NCBI GenBank assembly: GCA_039984955.1
Contig: JBDWTN010000007.1
Coordinates: forward strand, 1,868,501-1,932,500
Length of the DNA stretch: 64,000 nt
Direction: 5' to 3'
Source of the DNA: Marinobacter alexandrii
Lineage (GTDB): Bacteria; Bacteroidota; Bacteroidia; Cytophagales; Cyclobacteriaceae
The notes under the pieces: generated by a model
What the model saw: the letters and a program-made list of their open reading frames with translations, nothing else
The model's database searches: none
What the model was told of the DNA's origin: nothing
Made by a program: the position numbers and the translations under genes
In this document: positions 8,505 through 17,575 of the stretch, in pieces
Layout: every line of letters begins with the position of its first letter
How positions within the stretch are numbered: the first letter of the stretch is position 1

Positions 8505-9425
8505 TTATTGTTGCGGTTCTTTGATAAACTCTGGAGTCACCGCCTCTCCTTTGAAAAAATCACCTTTTAGACCTTTACTCATTCCCCACCGATGAATCCA
8601 TGAAATACCCCAGTCGTCAAATATTGTAACCTCTAACTGATAGGCTGGATACTTTAGGGCTGCTTCCTGAGAAATGAATTCATAACCTTTCTCTTTATAT
8701 ATATCTAGTAATTCATCTAAATAATGCGCATTCAACAGGTTGGCGTGGATAAGTAGGATATGATCCATATTTCTTCCCAGTAGATCATTGGATGCCTTTT
8801 CATAATATTCCTGCTGAAGAGTCATGTATTCCAAATACGATTCTGCTACCTTCAGCGCTTGCTCTTTATCTCCTTTTCTGATTGCTACTGCATAGGCTTT
8901 TGCAAATAAATATTCTTCATTGTCAATAGTGACCGGCGCTTCGATATAGCCATTTGATTGAAGAAACTCTTTTAGCGAGTTGCTGGTCTCTTTCGTCGCA
9001 CCACTTCTAAGATACGGATGACGGAAATACTGCACTTTCCTTTGATACTTTTCCGATAGCGGCTTTATAATTTGCTCCCCTTTCAAAATGTCCTCTCCAA
9101 ATGCTTCCAGGCTATTTTTATGGTAGTTCATATGAGAAAACGAGTGATTCCCAAGCTCGAGTCCAGATTTGAGCCACTGCTCTAGATATGCCACTCTTTG
9201 CTGATCCAGCACTCCATCTTTGTATAGTTTACCCTCGTTCACATATCCTATCGCAGGAACTTCATACTTGATAAAAGTCGCAAGTAATCCATCTGTGATT
9301 TCCGCTCGATTATTTAGCCCGTAATGAACGGCCGGAAGATCATCGACGGTGACACACATTCGTCTATTTTGAGCTTCGCAGTATCCAAGAAAACAGATAA
9401 GAATTGTGAATAGTGTTGTCTTCAT
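8505..9425 (-). CDS. Secreted polysaccharide deacetylase family protein
   Basis: The 306-residue protein has a signal peptide (MKTTLFTILICFLGYCEAQ) and a NodB-type deacetylase fold. The motif-1 aspartates are in TVDDLP (D28, D29), the metal-binding histidines are in GNHSFSHMNYHK (H94, H98), and motif 3 is in YFRHPYLRSG. It probably removes acetyl groups from a cell-surface glycan or related amide substrate in the periplasm. The ATG at 9425 is chosen over one at 9446 because it begins the signal peptide. It follows the permease at 9479 by 53 bases on the same strand but is not obviously part of that operon. Confidence 0.88.
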   Translation of the reverse strand: MKTTLFTILICFLGYCEAQNRRMCVTVDDLPAVHYGLNNRAEITDGLLATFIKYEVPAIGYVNEGKLYKDGVLDQQRVAYLEQWLKSGLELGNHSFSHMNYHKNSLEAFGEDILKGEQIIKPLSEKYQRKVQYFRHPYLRSGATKETSNSLKEFLQSNGYIEAPVTIDNEEYLFAKAYAVAIRKGDKEQALKVAESYLEYMTLQQEYYEKASNDLLGRNMDHILLIHANLLNAHYLDELLDIYKEKGYEFISQEAALKYPAYQLEVTIFDDWGISWIHRWGMSKGLKGDFFKGEAVTPEFIKEPQQ

Positions 9426-9478
9426 ACCGCAATTATAACTATACAAATAGTTTTATTACTATCAAAATAGTAATAAAG

Positions 9479-12091
9479 CTATTCTGATCGCAAAGCATCT
9501 ACCGGATTCCCTAATGAAGCTTTCAGCGAATGATAGCTCACAGTGAACAAAGCGATGAAGAACCCCCCAATAGCAGCAATGGCATACATCCACCAAGTAA
9601 TCTCAATTCGATATTCATAGTTTTCCAGCCATCCGTTTAGAAAGTAGGATGCCGCAGGAATGGCCAATACAGATGAAATCACCACTAGCAATGAAAAGTC
9701 TTTAGATAGCAATTTCCAAAGTGTAGGTATGGATGCACCCAACACTTTTCTAATCCCAATTTCTTTGGTGCGCTGCTCCACGATGAAGGCTGATAAGCCA
9801 AATAAACCCAGACAGCTTATTACAATGGCCAGCCCACTAAAGAAAGTAGCCAAACTTCCAATCTTTTCTTCTGATCGGAATTTGGTTGAATACGCATCAT
9901 CAACAAACTCATAGTTAAATGGATGCCCCGGTAAAATCTTCTCAAATGCTGCCTGAATCTTCGGGATTGCTTCTACATATCGTACACCCTTTTTCATTCG
10001 GATAAATGAATAGCTTTCGGCATCTTCACTAGCAAAAAGCATCAAAGGCATTGGTGGTTCGTATGGAGATCCTTTGATCATATCCTTGACTACTCCGATG
10101 ATCGTTAGTTCTTTCTGTCGATCACGCATTCCTCTCTGGGAAATCAATCGTTTTCCCACTGGATTTTCCAAGCCCATTTGCTCCACAGCAGACTCACTGA
10201 TAATGATATTTTGTGTTTCATCTCCATGCTCTCGTGAAAAGTCTCTTCCTGCTAATAACTCCCACTTGGTGGCTGCACCGTATTCCGGGGTAACGAAAAT
10301 GGTATTGAATGAAAAAGAGTATGCAGCGTCATTTTGCTCCAAGCGAAATCCACCATTGTTTCCAAGCGTATTCATCAATGGATAATTGGCAGATGCCATT
10401 TCTTCAACCATTCCTGTCTGTTTCACTGTTTCACGCAACACATCAAATTTTTTGTAGAATTCACTTGAGCGTCCTCTGACTGTAATCAAATCTTCCTGAT
10501 CGTAACCAACCGGCCGAGACTTAGCATGCTGAATTTGATTATGTACCGTGAAGGTTCCTATCATCAATAAGATAGAAATAGCAAACTGAAAGACGACCAG
10601 AATTTGCCTTAGTCGAACACTTGCTTTCCCCTGTCTCAAGGTGCCGCCAAGTGCTTTCAACGGGCTGAATGAAGAAAGGAACAGCGCCGGATAGCTTCCA
10701 GCAACAATGGCAGAAAACAGAGTGAAAAAGATCCCTATCAGCCAAAACTCCGGAACGTCCCAAGGTAAGCTTAAGTCTTTGTCGGAAATGCCATTAAACC
10801 ATGGAAGAATCAACCAGGTAACTAGAATAGATACCACAAAAGATACTGAAGCATAAAGCACAGACTCGGCTAAAAACTGTGATACCAATTGTTTTCTTTG
10901 TGATCCTACCGTTTTGCGAATCCCAACCTCTTTGCCTCGACTTTGATAACGTGCCGTGTTTAGATTCATGAAATTGATACAAGCAAGCATGAGCACGAAG
11001 ATGCCAATGGCTCCATATAATCTAATAAAAACAACTCGATTACTGGTCATCTGGCTTCCATCAACAGAGTTAAAATCAGCTTTAAGTCGCCAATCTTTCA
11101 TGGGGAGAAGGAGCAAGTCCATTGGCCCATTTTCCTCTGAGATGTTATCTGTCAGTGCGTCCTTAATGATTGCTGAAGCTTCTTCTGCTTCAACTCCATC
11201 GTTTAATTGTGCATATATTTTCGTATTGTAGTTGTTCCATGTTGGTGGGCTATCATCATTATAAATCAGCTCCATAGAGAGTATGAAATCCATGTCGGAG
11301 AAAGTAGAATTGAGTGGAATATCCTTGTATACACCATTTACAATCAACTGCGTTGATGTATTAATCTGCACAAACTCGCCAATGGGATTTTGATCGATGA
11401 AAAGAGTTTTAGCCAGTGACTCAGACAGAAGCACTGCTTCTTTATTTTCTAATGAAGCCTGTCCCGCTATCATTTCAAGAGAAAGCATTTCGGGAGCATC
11501 GGTAGAAAAAAAGTATCCTAAACGCTCCAATGACTGTTTTCCGACGGTTACCACCAACTGCTGGTTTCTATAGAAAGTAATAGCTACTTTCTGGAATATA
11601 GTTGGATAGGTTTGTTTTAAATGCTCACCCAATTTGCTCACGTGAGAACTGTTGACCTCTATCTCTCCATTTTCCATCTCTTTTCTAAGCACCTGCACGA
11701 TGCTCTCGTAGTTTTTGTGATGCGTGTTGAATGAGAGTTCGTCATGAATCCACAAGCCGATGAGGGTAGTGACTATCATACCCATGGCAAGTCCACCAAT
11801 GTTAATAGCTGAAAATACCTTGTTCTTTTTGAGAATGCGATAGCTGATTTTGAAGTTGTGCTTGATCATAGTCGGAATAATTGAGTTTGACTTAAAAAAT
11901 TTGAAAGCAAAAGGTCGGAGGTAATTGAAGACTTGATACCAATAGTTGAGCTTTGCTCGTCTCAATGATTTTTTTTCTATAGTCCAGTAGAATTTTTCAT
12001 CAAGATCGCCGAGTACCTCTTCTGCTAATTCCTTTTTTAAGAATAGAAGTAGAAATTTCTCAGCTAGTTTTGGTGGCCTTAAATTGTTCAC
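9479..12091 (-). CDS. Orphan ABC permease with prefix domain and two FtsX domains
   Basis: This 870-residue protein is paralogous to the permeases at 685-3294 and 12514-15123. The prefix domain (LLFLKKELAEEVLGDLDEKF) occupies about residues 1-80. TM1 is near 95-118, then a MacB-like periplasmic region, FtsX unit one (RGKEVGIRKTVGSQRKQLV), a second periplasmic region, and FtsX unit two (RTKEIGIRKVLGASIPTLW). It ends NPVDALRSE. The start is a GTG that overlaps the PadR stop in a GTGA arrangement (12088-12091). No ATPase gene adjoins it. Confidence 0.92.
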   Translation of the reverse strand: MNNLRPPKLAEKFLLLFLKKELAEEVLGDLDEKFYWTIEKKSLRRAKLNYWYQVFNYLRPFAFKFFKSNSIIPTMIKHNFKISYRILKKNKVFSAINIGGLAMGMIVTTLIGLWIHDELSFNTHHKNYESIVQVLRKEMENGEIEVNSSHVSKLGEHLKQTYPTIFQKVAITFYRNQQLVVTVGKQSLERLGYFFSTDAPEMLSLEMIAGQASLENKEAVLLSESLAKTLFIDQNPIGEFVQINTSTQLIVNGVYKDIPLNSTFSDMDFILSMELIYNDDSPPTWNNYNTKIYAQLNDGVEAEEASAIIKDALTDNISEENGPMDLLLLPMKDWRLKADFNSVDGSQMTSNRVVFIRLYGAIGIFVLMLACINFMNLNTARYQSRGKEVGIRKTVGSQRKQLVSQFLAESVLYASVSFVVSILVTWLILPWFNGISDKDLSLPWDVPEFWLIGIFFTLFSAIVAGSYPALFLSSFSPLKALGGTLRQGKASVRLRQILVVFQFAISILLMIGTFTVHNQIQHAKSRPVGYDQEDLITVRGRSSEFYKKFDVLRETVKQTGMVEEMASANYPLMNTLGNNGGFRLEQNDAAYSFSFNTIFVTPEYGAATKWELLAGRDFSREHGDETQNIIISESAVEQMGLENPVGKRLISQRGMRDRQKELTIIGVVKDMIKGSPYEPPMPLMLFASEDAESYSFIRMKKGVRYVEAIPKIQAAFEKILPGHPFNYEFVDDAYSTKFRSEEKIGSLATFFSGLAIVISCLGLFGLSAFIVEQRTKEIGIRKVLGASIPTLWKLLSKDFSLLVVISSVLAIPAASYFLNGWLENYEYRIEITWWMYAIAAIGGFFIALFTVSYHSLKASLGNPVDALRSE

Positions 12092-12435
12092 CCAAAAACA
12101 AAGTTGAGTTTACCTTCTGCAAAGGCAGGAAATTGATTCCAAAGTGTCATTTTGAGCTCTCTGGAAATCTCCAGTGCCCGCTGACCTGTGGCCGTAATGG
12201 TGTAGATTCTTTTTCTTCGGCCTCCACGCTCAGCTGATGATTCTCCCATTTTCGAGGTAAGAAATCCTTTTTCCTCAATTCGACTCAGCGTAGAATGTAC
12301 TGCGCCAATAGAAACTGGTCGTTTAGTTTGAGTTTCAAATTCCTCAGCAATCTTGAAGGCATATGCTTGGTCTCCGAGAATGCCAACGAGCAACAGAATC
12401 GTTTCTTCAAAGTCTCCTAGTTTACTTTCTTTCAT
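12088..12435 (-). CDS. PadR family transcriptional regulator
   Basis: The 115-residue protein has the short-PadR layout: KLGDFEETILLLVG, AVHSTLSRIEEKGFLTSKMG, then the wing RGGRRKRIYTITATG. The start at 12435 (MKESK) aligns with the other PadR proteins here; nine extra codons upstream lie within an inverted repeat. Its TGA overlaps the GTG of the permease. A 24-bp inverted repeat (12441-12505) ends only five bases before its start codon and is the obvious candidate for autoregulation. Confidence 0.92.
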   Translation of the reverse strand: MKESKLGDFEETILLLVGILGDQAYAFKIAEEFETQTKRPVSIGAVHSTLSRIEEKGFLTSKMGESSAERGGRRKRIYTITATGQRALEISRELKMTLWNQFPAFAEGKLNFVFG

Positions 12436-12440
12436 TTTAC

Positions 12441-12505
12441 TTACTACTAAATTGTAGAACAAATATACGGAGCTTATTTTAATTTGTTCTACATTTTAGT
12501 AGTAA
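12441..12505. promoter_or_regulatory. 24-bp inverted repeat upstream of PadR (operator or hairpin)
   Basis: Arms 12441-12464 and 12482-12505 are reverse complements with one mismatch in 24, separated by 17 bases. Each arm contains a small dyad, TGTAGAACA or TGTTCTACA. The element fills the 78-base gap between the stop of one permease and the start of the next PadR gene. It could be a PadR operator, an RNA hairpin masking the start region, or a terminator for the upstream pair. No T-run supports the last option. Confidence 0.65.
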
Positions 12506-12513
12506 ACAAGAAT

Positions 12514-15123
12514 TTATTCGTTTCTGAGTGATTCAGTAGGGTTTGATCGTATCACCTTAATGGAGTGCAGAGATACAACAAGCATCGAAATGATAATGAG
12601 GCTGACGCTCGGTACCACAAATTCCCAAGCACTCAGATCTATTCGATAACTATAATCTGATAGCCATTTCTCCGAAGACAGATAACTGACCGGAACCCCA
12701 ACCAGTATCGCAATTGCCAGCATAAGAGAGAATTGTTTACTTAGAAGGATCAATATTTCACTAGCTGAAGCACCAAGCACTTTCCTGATTCCAACTTCCT
12801 TGGTTCGCCTTTGCACTTCAATGGCTGCAATGCCTAACAGGCCTAGGCATGAAATGATAAGTGCCAATATGGAAAAAGACTTGAATACAAAAAACATATT
12901 GTTCTCCTTGGCATAAAGCTGTTGAAGTCTGTCATTGACAAAACTAAACTGAGTAATCGCATTCGGTGATTTTTCCTTCAGACTAGCTTCAATGTATTCC
13001 ATGGTTTCAATTGGATTTTCGCCGTTGATCTTAAACAACAAGTTGCCTGCCCAAGATGGCTTAAGACACATGGCCAATGGTGCCACATCGCTGTGTAGTG
13101 AATAGTGATTCACGTCTTTGAATACTCCAATAATGGGTCCTTTTTCATCTCTATATTGAGCAATCGTTCCTACCATATTGCGATCCCAGTTTTTAGCTAT
13201 TTGTTCGCTTACCAGAAAAACGACAGACGTATCCACTTTAGCTCTAAAATTCCGGCCTTCGATCAGTTCCATTCCCATTACATCCAAATAAGCCTCATCG
13301 GTCCATAGCATATGGGTCGCACCATAGTCAACTTCGGGATCAGCATCCGCAGGTCTAAAATATTCTCTGCTTAATGGTTCGCCCACTACATTGGATGCAA
13401 GTGAAACCTCGCTGATGTTTGAATTTTGCTTAAGCGATGCAAAAAAAGATCGATGGTTCTTGCGAATTTCTTTTCCTAAGTTTCCGTAAGTTTTAAGCGT
13501 AACTACCTGATCAGTATCAAATCCTAAATCCTTCTTTTTAATGAAATTCATCTGACGATTGACCACCATTGTAGAGATCAGTATGAAAAGCGAGAGAGTA
13601 AATTGAAATACAATCAATCCCTTTCTGAACAAGGAAATACTAGCCTTGGGGTTGACATTCTTTACAATTGACTCGGAAAGCTTTTGTCTGGTAACAAGTA
13701 GCGCAGGATACATTCCGGAAAGCACGCCAAGTAAAATAGCTAGCGAGGCAATGAGCATAATATTCGTGGAGACAATAAGCTCAACCCATGTAATGGTCAA
13801 GTTGGCCAATGCATTGTAGTATGGTAGGAATATCAGGCATAAGATCAATCCGAGCGTAGCGGCAAGCATCGCCGTGACACATGCTTCTAGCAGCAATTGA
13901 AAAACTAGTTGCTTCCTTTGTGCCCCTGCAATCTTGCGTAACCCAATTTCTTTCACACGCTTAAAGGCTAATGTTGTGAAAATATTAATGAAATTGACAC
14001 TGGCTATGATGATGATGAAAATGGCAAGCGTCCCGAAAATGTAGATATATGTGATGCTACTATTTGGTCCCATTTCACCTGTCCTATTTGACTTTAGATG
14101 GATATCTGTCAAAGGCATGACTTCAAAGAATTGACCATTCAAAGCCATCTCCTCAGCAGCCTCCTCATTGAAATAGTGCACGGTAAAATCTGACATCCTT
14201 TGCCTCAATTTTGTAACACTTTTCTGATCGTCCAGAAGTGCATAGGAATACATCACCATCCACCCACGTGAACCTGTCCAGTCTTCGGGAATCTGCTCAT
14301 AAAAAGTAGGCATTGAAACCAAGACTTCTGCCTTTAGGTGAGACTTTTCCGGAAGGTCAGCAATCACCCCTGTGACTTCAAATTTTCGTTTCTCTTCATT
14401 AATTTCTATAGATTTCCCAATTGGATTTTCGTTTCCAAAAACCTTTGAAGCGATGCTTTTAGTTAGGACGACTGTATAAGGTTTATCTAGAGATCCTTTT
14501 TTAGATCCTTGTAAAAAATTCAAGTCAAAAACGTGTATTACAGATTCGTCTGCTTGAAAAATTCCCTCTGAAATGAATTGTTTTTCTTTTGTCCCAATCA
14601 CAGAGGCGTTTCCTCCATACTTCGCAAAGCGAGCTACATCTTCTATTTCAGGGAAGAAAGACTTGAGTTCCTCAGCAAATGACGGTGGTGATTGAGCCCA
14701 ATCTTTACTAGAAGACACACGGAAAATTCTATCATGCTTAGCGTACTCTTTTTCAAAACTTAATTCGTGATTGATGTGGATGAAAATGATCAAGCTTATA
14801 GATATTCCAATAGCCAAACCCATCATGTTTCCCAAGCTGTAGACTTTATGCTTGCGGATGTTTCTTAGTGAAAGTTTTATTGAATGTTTTATCATGCTTA
14901 GTTGATTAAAGCTTATTGATTGATTAGAAAGCCTACTATTGTAGGTACGTATGAAAAGAATAGCATTCCACACGTAGAATAATTTTGCTTTGAAGATCCC
15001 TTTCTCTTGTTTCCAGATGGTAAACATTTCTTCTAGATCCCCAATTATTTCCTGCGTATAGTAAGGGTGACTGTACCATTTTACCAGTCGGACGGCCCAC
15101 TTTGGGGGAGTTCCATTTTTCAT
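12514..15123 (-). CDS. Orphan ABC permease with prefix domain and two FtsX domains
   Basis: This 869-residue protein starts at the ATG overlapping the PadR stop (ATGA, 15120-15123); the open frame continues to 15165, but those codons lie inside padR. The prefix domain (RLVKWYSHPYYTQEIIGDLE) covers about residues 1-80, followed by TM1, a periplasmic domain, FtsX unit one (RVKEIGLRKIAGAQRKQLV), a second periplasmic domain and FtsX unit two (RTKEVGIRKVLGASASEIL). It ends NPTESLRNE. It is the third complete member of the PadR-linked group in this window. Confidence 0.92.
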   Translation of the reverse strand: MKNGTPPKWAVRLVKWYSHPYYTQEIIGDLEEMFTIWKQEKGIFKAKLFYVWNAILFIRTYNSRLSNQSISFNQLSMIKHSIKLSLRNIRKHKVYSLGNMMGLAIGISISLIIFIHINHELSFEKEYAKHDRIFRVSSSKDWAQSPPSFAEELKSFFPEIEDVARFAKYGGNASVIGTKEKQFISEGIFQADESVIHVFDLNFLQGSKKGSLDKPYTVVLTKSIASKVFGNENPIGKSIEINEEKRKFEVTGVIADLPEKSHLKAEVLVSMPTFYEQIPEDWTGSRGWMVMYSYALLDDQKSVTKLRQRMSDFTVHYFNEEAAEEMALNGQFFEVMPLTDIHLKSNRTGEMGPNSSITYIYIFGTLAIFIIIIASVNFINIFTTLAFKRVKEIGLRKIAGAQRKQLVFQLLLEACVTAMLAATLGLILCLIFLPYYNALANLTITWVELIVSTNIMLIASLAILLGVLSGMYPALLVTRQKLSESIVKNVNPKASISLFRKGLIVFQFTLSLFILISTMVVNRQMNFIKKKDLGFDTDQVVTLKTYGNLGKEIRKNHRSFFASLKQNSNISEVSLASNVVGEPLSREYFRPADADPEVDYGATHMLWTDEAYLDVMGMELIEGRNFRAKVDTSVVFLVSEQIAKNWDRNMVGTIAQYRDEKGPIIGVFKDVNHYSLHSDVAPLAMCLKPSWAGNLLFKINGENPIETMEYIEASLKEKSPNAITQFSFVNDRLQQLYAKENNMFFVFKSFSILALIISCLGLLGIAAIEVQRRTKEVGIRKVLGASASEILILLSKQFSLMLAIAILVGVPVSYLSSEKWLSDYSYRIDLSAWEFVVPSVSLIIISMLVVSLHSIKVIRSNPTESLRNE

Positions 15124-15458
15124 GATTGACCTCCTTCCCAAAGTATTTGCGGCATATGCTGCCACATGTTTTCACGCAGCTGACGTGCTTCATTTATAGC
15201 TTTCTTTCCTAAGAGTGTGATCTCGAAAAGACGCTTGGTTCTACCTCCTCTACTTTCGGTAGCTCCTCCCATTCTTGACTCTAAGAATCCTTTTTTCTCG
15301 AGTCTTATGAGAGTAGAATGAATAGTACTCAGTGTTGACTTTCTTGAAGAAAACTTCTCTACCTCCTCTTTTACTGACACGCCATATGCATCTTCCTGAA
15401 GAATACCGACTGCCAGTAGACAGAGTTCTTCAAACTCGCCAAGTGATGTTCCTTTCAT
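15120..15458 (-). CDS. PadR family transcriptional regulator
   Basis: The 112-residue protein has SLGEFEELCLLAVG, TIHSTLIRLEKKGFLESRMG and the wing RGGRTKRLFEIT. The start at 15458 (MKGTS) is chosen by alignment with the other three PadR proteins. It is first in the tandem set 15458-9479 and its stop overlaps the permease start. Two copies of a CG(C/G)TTTTGCC sequence lie upstream of its start. Confidence 0.92.
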   Translation of the reverse strand: MKGTSLGEFEELCLLAVGILQEDAYGVSVKEEVEKFSSRKSTLSTIHSTLIRLEKKGFLESRMGGATESRGGRTKRLFEITLLGKKAINEARQLRENMWQHMPQILWEGGQS

Positions 15459-15488
15459 AATACTATTCCCGGTTTCATTTATTTGTTC

Positions 15489-15535
15489 CGCTTTTGCCAA
15501 AGTAATATACGATAAATATTAGATTCGGTTTTGCC
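15489..15535. promoter_or_regulatory. Direct repeats upstream of the third PadR gene (candidate operator)
   Basis: CGCTTTTGCC (15489-15498) and CGGTTTTGCC (15526-15535) occur 37 bp apart, 31 and 68 bases upstream of the PadR start. They are candidate binding sites for this PadR. The repeat differs from those before the other PadR genes. Confidence 0.3.
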
Positions 15536-15731
15536 GATGTAATAAAATCACATAATTGAGTTTCTGTATTTAGCGAATACTAATTGTAGATGACATCTAA
15601 TTTTTTTTGTCACATTTTGTAGACATGTGCCTCAGAGTGTTACCATTGTCAACAGACTGTGTACCATATGAAATGATAACAATATTTATATAACTTCCTG
15701 ATAAATAGTCAGTTATATTTATCCCGCTACG

Positions 15732-15747
15732 TTGGCACATTATTGTA
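15732..15747 (+). promoter_or_regulatory. Possible sigma-54-like promoter element
   Basis: TTGGCACATTATTGTA has a perfect -24 box (TTGGCAC), but the -12 part is TTGTA rather than TTGCA and the spacing is one base short of canonical. It lies 44 bases before the PepSY-like gene, next to a gene for a sigma-54 activator. Weak evidence. Confidence 0.3.
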
Positions 15748-15790
15748 ATATCAGTTATAGAAATTATTCGAAACTAAAATTATTACGATT

Positions 15791-16120
15791 ATGAAAAAGT
15801 TAATAGCTAAAAGTCTTTTACTAGTGGCAATGTTTGTGTTTGCAGGTACTATATCGATGAAAGCACAAGATTCAAATCAACCAGCAAACACAGAGCTTCA
15901 GCAAGATCAACAAGAGCAGATTGCTATAAAGGATGTTCCAAAAGTGGTGCAGGATTCATTCAAGAAAGATTTTGAAGGCATAAAAATTGAAAAAGCATAT
16001 AAAGTGAGTGCTAAAGAAGGTATTAACTACATGCTGGTGGTTACTTACGAAAACGAGAAGTGGTCATTAAAATATGATGCAAACGGAAAGTATCTGGAAA
16101 AGACTAAAATAGGTTCATAA
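15791..16120 (+). CDS. Small secreted PepSY-like protein
   Basis: The 109-residue protein has a signal peptide (KKLIAKSLLLVAMFVFAG, cut near MKAQ). A single small alpha/beta domain follows, with VPKVVQDSFKKDFEGIKIEK, a central strand YMLVVTYENEKWSLKYD and a final YDANGKYLEKTK. This pattern is typical of the periplasmic PepSY-like (BLIP-like) domains of Bacteroidota, which are often found near two-component systems. The gene is followed by a strong terminator, so it is transcribed apart from the response regulator 90 bases downstream. Confidence 0.7.
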   Translation: MKKLIAKSLLLVAMFVFAGTISMKAQDSNQPANTELQQDQQEQIAIKDVPKVVQDSFKKDFEGIKIEKAYKVSAKEGINYMLVVTYENEKWSLKYDANGKYLEKTKIGS

Positions 16121-16148
16121 AGTACGAGATTCATTGCACCTTTTTATG

Positions 16149-16178
16149 AAGCTTAGCAGACATTGCTAAGCTTTTTTT
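16149..16178 (+). terminator. Rho-independent terminator after the PepSY-like gene
   Basis: Arms AAGCTTAGC (16149-16157) and GCTAAGCTT (16165-16173) are perfect complements around a 7-base loop, followed by Ts. Confidence 0.88.
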
Positions 16179-16210
16179 GTTTACTTACTCAAAGTAAATG
16201 AGCTTAGCAT

Positions 16211-17575
16211 ATGGCTAAAATATTAGTTGTAGATGATGATCCTTCTTTCAATAAAATGCTCATCACATTTCTAATTAGGAATAGCTTTGAAACAACGGCT
16301 GCTCATTCGTCGCAATCTGCCCTGAGGGCACTAGATAATAACTCTTTTGATCTTGTTTTAACTGATTACAAGCTGCCTGATTTTAATGGGTTGGAACTCA
16401 TTGAAAAAATCAAAAAAAAAGAGCCTAATCTTCCTGTAATTCTTATGACCACTTACAGTGACGTGCGAACTGCTGTAAAGTCTATTCAGTTGGGAGCTTA
16501 TGAGTTTTTGACTAAACCCGTAAATCCTGATGAACTGCTGTTGCTTGTGCAACGAGTGCTCTCAATGGACAAAAAGCAGGAAGTAAGTAAAGAAAATAAA
16601 GCTAGCGCCAATGAGTACATCGCCGGAGATAATGAATCAGGTCGGGAGCTGATTCAGCATATTGAGTTAGTAGCACCTACTAAAATGAGCGTGCTGATTT
16701 TAGGTGAAAGTGGTACTGGAAAAGAATATGCCGCACGCATGATTCATCAAAAAAGTAAGCGAAAAAGTAACGTCTTCTTCGCTGTGGACTGTGGTGCTCT
16801 TTCTAAAGAACTGGCTCCCAGTGAACTTTTTGGACATATAAAAGGAGCTTTTACAGGCGCATCACAAAATAAAAAAGGAGCTTTTGAACTTGCAAATGGT
16901 GGTACGCTTTTTTTAGATGAAATAGGAAATCTCAGTTATGAGGTACAGGTACAACTACTTCGTGCATTGCAGGAGCGGAAAATTCGTAAAGTAGGGGATG
17001 ATACAGACATCTCCGTGGATGTAAGAATACTGGCGGCCACTAACGAAGCTCTGATGGATACCTCTGAGACAACTGATTTTCGCCTCGATTTATACCACCG
17101 AATCAATGAATTTACTTTGAAAATTCCACCTCTCAGGAAACGAATAGAGGATTTTGAAAAGTTTGTGGATCATTTCTTACACCTGTCCTCAAACGAATTG
17201 AATAAAGATGCGCCGGCAATTTCATCTGACGTAATGCAAATATTTAAAAATTATCACTGGCCGGGAAATCTTCGTGAGCTAAGAAATATTATCAGAAGGT
17301 GTGTATTGCTGAGCACTGGAGATAAAATCACCTTATCTCACTTACCAGAAGAGATAAAAAATTCCATTCAAGATGGTAATGAAAAAACAGCAGGGACGAA
17401 TCGAGAAAATATTAACAAAGAGGATTTAAAAGCTCTTCAGAAAGAGACTGAGAAAGAAGCCATTATCCGAGTACTGAAGGCCGCTAAATACAATAAGAGC
17501 AAAGCAGCAGAAACACTAAATATCGATCGAAAGACTTTGTATAGGAAGCTTAAGAAATATGATATTGATCATTGA
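16211..17575 (+). CDS. Sigma-54-dependent response regulator (NtrC family)
   Basis: The 454-residue protein has three domains. The receiver (1-115) has acidic residues D8 and D9, phospho-acceptor D52 in VLTDYKLPD and K102 in FLTKP. The AAA+ domain (about 135-370) has Walker A GESGTGKE (165-172), the sigma-54-contacting GAFTGA loop (212-217) and Walker B TLFLDE (232-237). A C-terminal Fis-type helix-turn-helix (KAAETLNIDRKTLYRKLKKY) binds DNA. All residues needed for ATP-driven sigma-54 activation are present. Its 3' end overlaps the convergent hybrid kinase gene by 26 bases, which suggests the kinase is its partner. Confidence 0.96.
   Translation: MAKILVVDDDPSFNKMLITFLIRNSFETTAAHSSQSALRALDNNSFDLVLTDYKLPDFNGLELIEKIKKKEPNLPVILMTTYSDVRTAVKSIQLGAYEFLTKPVNPDELLLLVQRVLSMDKKQEVSKENKASANEYIAGDNESGRELIQHIELVAPTKMSVLILGESGTGKEYAARMIHQKSKRKSNVFFAVDCGALSKELAPSELFGHIKGAFTGASQNKKGAFELANGGTLFLDEIGNLSYEVQVQLLRALQERKIRKVGDDTDISVDVRILAATNEALMDTSETTDFRLDLYHRINEFTLKIPPLRKRIEDFEKFVDHFLHLSSNELNKDAPAISSDVMQIFKNYHWPGNLRELRNIIRRCVLLSTGDKITLSHLPEEIKNSIQDGNEKTAGTNRENINKEDLKALQKETEKEAIIRVLKAAKYNKSKAAETLNIDRKTLYRKLKKYDIDH

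Larger units (their letters stand above)
15459..15790. other. 332-base gene-free divergent control region
   Basis: This stretch separates the minus-strand PadR gene from the plus-strand PepSY-like gene and contains no plausible ORF. It holds two direct repeats CG(C/G)TTTTGCC (15489-15498 and 15526-15535), the second embedded in the small dyad TCGG-TTTTG-CCGA. It also holds a TTGGCAC sequence at 15732 resembling a sigma-54 -24 element. The rest is AT-rich without a recognisable RNA. Confidence 0.5.

Noticed and set aside
10074-10385. 103-codon plus-strand frame inside the permease at 9479-12091
   Set aside because: Antisense shadow of a conserved periplasmic domain.
12441-12505. The inverted repeat as an insertion-sequence end
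   Set aside because: No transposase or second copy flanks a gene here; its position before PadR fits regulation better.
12514-15165. Longer permease beginning at 15165
   Set aside because: The extra 14 codons lie within padR; the ATG at 15123 overlaps the PadR stop as in the other pairs.
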